From NCBI RefSeq assembly GCF_025949695.1, contig NZ_JAPDFL010000001.1:2917501-2981500 (forward strand): DNA of 64,000 nucleotides, written 5' to 3'. Below are positions 62,662 through 64,000 of the stretch, piece by piece. The DNA is from Pararhodobacter zhoushanensis (lineage in GTDB: Bacteria > Pseudomonadota > Alphaproteobacteria > Rhodobacterales > Rhodobacteraceae). A model generated the notes under the pieces. It saw only the letters and a program-made list of their open reading frames with translations. It was not told where the DNA came from and searched no databases. The first letter of the stretch is position 1; each line of letters opens with the position of its first letter. A program made the translations under genes and the position numbers.

Positions 62662-63588
62662 ATGAAACACATCACCACCTGGAGCGGATTGGACGCGGCG
62701 CTGAAAGGCGCCTCGGTCGCGATGGGCAATTTCGACGGGGTTCACCGGGGCCATCAGGCCGTGATCGACGCCGCCCGCCGCCCTGACATGCCGCTGGGCA
62801 TCGTGACGTTCGAGCCGCACCCGCGTCAGGTCTTTGCCCCCGATGCGCCCCCCTTCCGGCTGATGAACGCCGAGGCGCGCTCCAACCGGCTGGCCAAGCT
62901 GGGGGTCGCCTTCCTGTACGAGCTGCCTTTTACCCGCGCTCTCGCTTCGCTCACGCCCGAGGACTTCGCGCGGTACGTGCTGGCCGAAGGGCTGGGCATC
63001 AGGCATGTCGTTGTCGGTGCCGATTTCTGCTTCGGCAAAGGCCGCGCCGGTACTGCCCAAACGCTGCGCGAGGATGGCGAACGCTTTGGCTTCGAGGTGA
63101 CGATTCAACCGCTGGTCGGCGGGGATGAGGGCGCGATTTCCTCGACCGCGATCCGCGCGGCCCTGGGCGACGGCCGGGTGCGCGACGCCGCCGACATGCT
63201 GGGCCATTACCACCGCATCGACGGCGAGGTTCTGCACGGCGAGAAGCGCGGCCGCGCGCTGGGCTATCCGACCGCGAATATGGCCGTCGAGGGCCTGCAC
63301 CTGCCCAAGCTGGGGGTTTACGCCGTCAAGGTCGAGGTGCTGAGCGGCGACCATCGCGGGTTCTATGACGGCGTGGCCAGTCTGGGCGTGCGCCCGATGT
63401 TCGGCGAAAACACGCCGAACTTCGAGGTCCATCTCTTTGATTTCGCCGGGGATCTCTACGGTCAGCACCTGAGCGTCGCGCTGGTCGAATACCTGCGGTC
63501 CGAGGCCAAATTCGACGGGCTGGACGCGCTGATCGCCCAGATGGACGCTGACAGCGAACAAGCGCGCGCGATCCTGATCAACGGTTGA
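62662..63588 (+). CDS. ribF: Bifunctional riboflavin kinase/FAD synthetase
   Basis: Makes FMN and then FAD from riboflavin. A 308-residue protein with the adenylyltransferase domain first: 'SVAMGNFDGVHRGHQAVID' near 16 is the nucleotide-binding HxGH-type motif, with 'VVGADFCFGKGRAGT' near 115 and 'ISSTAIRAALGDGRV' near 157. The riboflavin kinase domain follows, with 'RALGYPTANMAV' near 198 carrying the PTAN motif and 'FEVHLFDFAGDLYGQHLSVALVEYLR' near 254. The gene is preceded by MaoC in the same direction and followed 53 bases later by an acetyltransferase gene. Confidence 0.97.
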   Translation: MKHITTWSGLDAALKGASVAMGNFDGVHRGHQAVIDAARRPDMPLGIVTFEPHPRQVFAPDAPPFRLMNAEARSNRLAKLGVAFLYELPFTRALASLTPEDFARYVLAEGLGIRHVVVGADFCFGKGRAGTAQTLREDGERFGFEVTIQPLVGGDEGAISSTAIRAALGDGRVRDAADMLGHYHRIDGEVLHGEKRGRALGYPTANMAVEGLHLPKLGVYAVKVEVLSGDHRGFYDGVASLGVRPMFGENTPNFEVHLFDFAGDLYGQHLSVALVEYLRSEAKFDGLDALIAQMDADSEQARAILING

Positions 63589-63641
63589 CAGAAACAGCGC
63601 ACAAGGGAACACTTGCGGAACATTGCGCAAGAGGTGCCCCT

Positions 63642-64000
63642 ATGTCCAATGCCCTTGTCATCCGCCCGTTGACGCCCAATCTGTCTGACGATTTCAAGAC
63701 GGTCATGGGCCCCTCGGGGGCCTGTTACGGCTGCTGGTGCACCGCGTTCATGATGCGCCCGAAGGTGCGGCAGGCCAGCACGCCGGATGAACGGCGCGAT
63801 CTGTTCCTGAACATTGTCGCTGAAGGCCCGCCGCCCGGCCTGATCCTCTACCGTGACGGCGCACCGGTCGGCTGGATGCAGATCGGCCCGCGCGCGCTGG
63901 TGCCCGAATGGAACAACCCGCGCCGCAGTTCTACCCCGCTGCCCGACGCGCCCGCCGATGATCCGGGCGTCTGGGCGATCACCTGCTTCTTCCTGCACAC
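63642..64000 (+). CDS. GNAT-family acetyltransferase, 5' part only
   Basis: The frame opens at an ATG at 63642 and is still open at the end of the window, so 119 codons are seen. 'ALVIRPLTPNLSDDFKTVMG' at the start and 'SGACYGCWCTAFMM' near 26 match a GNAT subgroup that carries a Cys-rich motif. 'APVGWMQIGPRALVPEWNN' near 70 is the central beta strand before the acetyl-CoA loop, and 'VWAITCFFLH' is the strand leading into it. The acetyl-CoA-binding end is cut off. The acceptor is unknown. Upstream is ribF in the same direction. Confidence 0.8.
   Translation, partial: MSNALVIRPLTPNLSDDFKTVMGPSGACYGCWCTAFMMRPKVRQASTPDERRDLFLNIVAEGPPPGLILYRDGAPVGWMQIGPRALVPEWNNPRRSSTPLPDAPADDPGVWAITCFFLH

Overview
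The window is 64 kb of GC-rich chromosome from an alphaproteobacterium, most probably a member of the Rhodobacteraceae (order Rhodobacterales). The reasons are the gene families and their order: an RSP_7527-type small protein, RSP_2648-type PIN protein, the hisS-hisZ-hisG and phoR-phoU-phoB runs, soeABC, a class II (B12-dependent) ribonucleotide reductase, and a CIRCE-controlled groESL operon. No phage, insertion sequence, CRISPR array, rRNA or tRNA was found. The gene content is ordinary chromosomal housekeeping and metabolism.

Layout. 0-10 kb: end of a peptide-type ABC permease, PIN protein, rRNA methyltransferase, Entner-Doudoroff dehydratase edd, an MFS exporter, then rplY, pth and hemF. 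10-14 kb: a three-gene module predicted to make and recycle glucosylglycerate (GH13_18 phosphorylase facing a GT81 synthase and a HAD phosphatase). 14-21 kb: a divergent locus for arginine or methylarginine use, with an ABC importer on one side and a DDAH-family hydrolase, TetR regulator, AruH-like transaminase and AruI-like decarboxylase on the other. 21-28 kb: clpPX, then soeABC (quinone-linked sulfite dehydrogenase). 28-39 kb: enoyl-CoA hydratase, ccmF-ccmH, a class IV aminotransferase, phoR-phoU-phoB without pst genes, an EEP nuclease, an aldolase and a PLP decarboxylase. 39-47 kb: a histone-deacetylase-like enzyme coupled to a glutathione peroxidase, small exported and cupin proteins, nrdJ, DUF1489 and a HAD phosphatase. 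47-54 kb: hisS-hisZ-hisG, slyX and groESL. 54-64 kb: a GerW-DUF2953 operon, a phosphatase, DUF2161, inorganic pyrophosphatase, an M29 aminopeptidase, a HAD hydrolase, an FMN reductase, an MFS transporter, MaoC, ribF and the start of a GNAT acetyltransferase.

Two features cut across the whole window. First, a modular palindromic intergenic element recurs at least seven times (near 4.5, 10.2, 27.9, 31.4, 36.9, 46.4 and 57.7 kb), mostly after genes. In four copies the loop holds TTAA-N7-TTAA or a near match, which is also the consensus of the cell-cycle regulator CtrA. Second, at least twelve single-base frame breaks hit genes that ought to be intact, including groES and hisG. Four of them sit at C/G runs of exactly six where seven would restore the frame. 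This points to base-calling or assembly error rather than gene decay, so several genes labelled pseudogene here are probably whole in the living cell.
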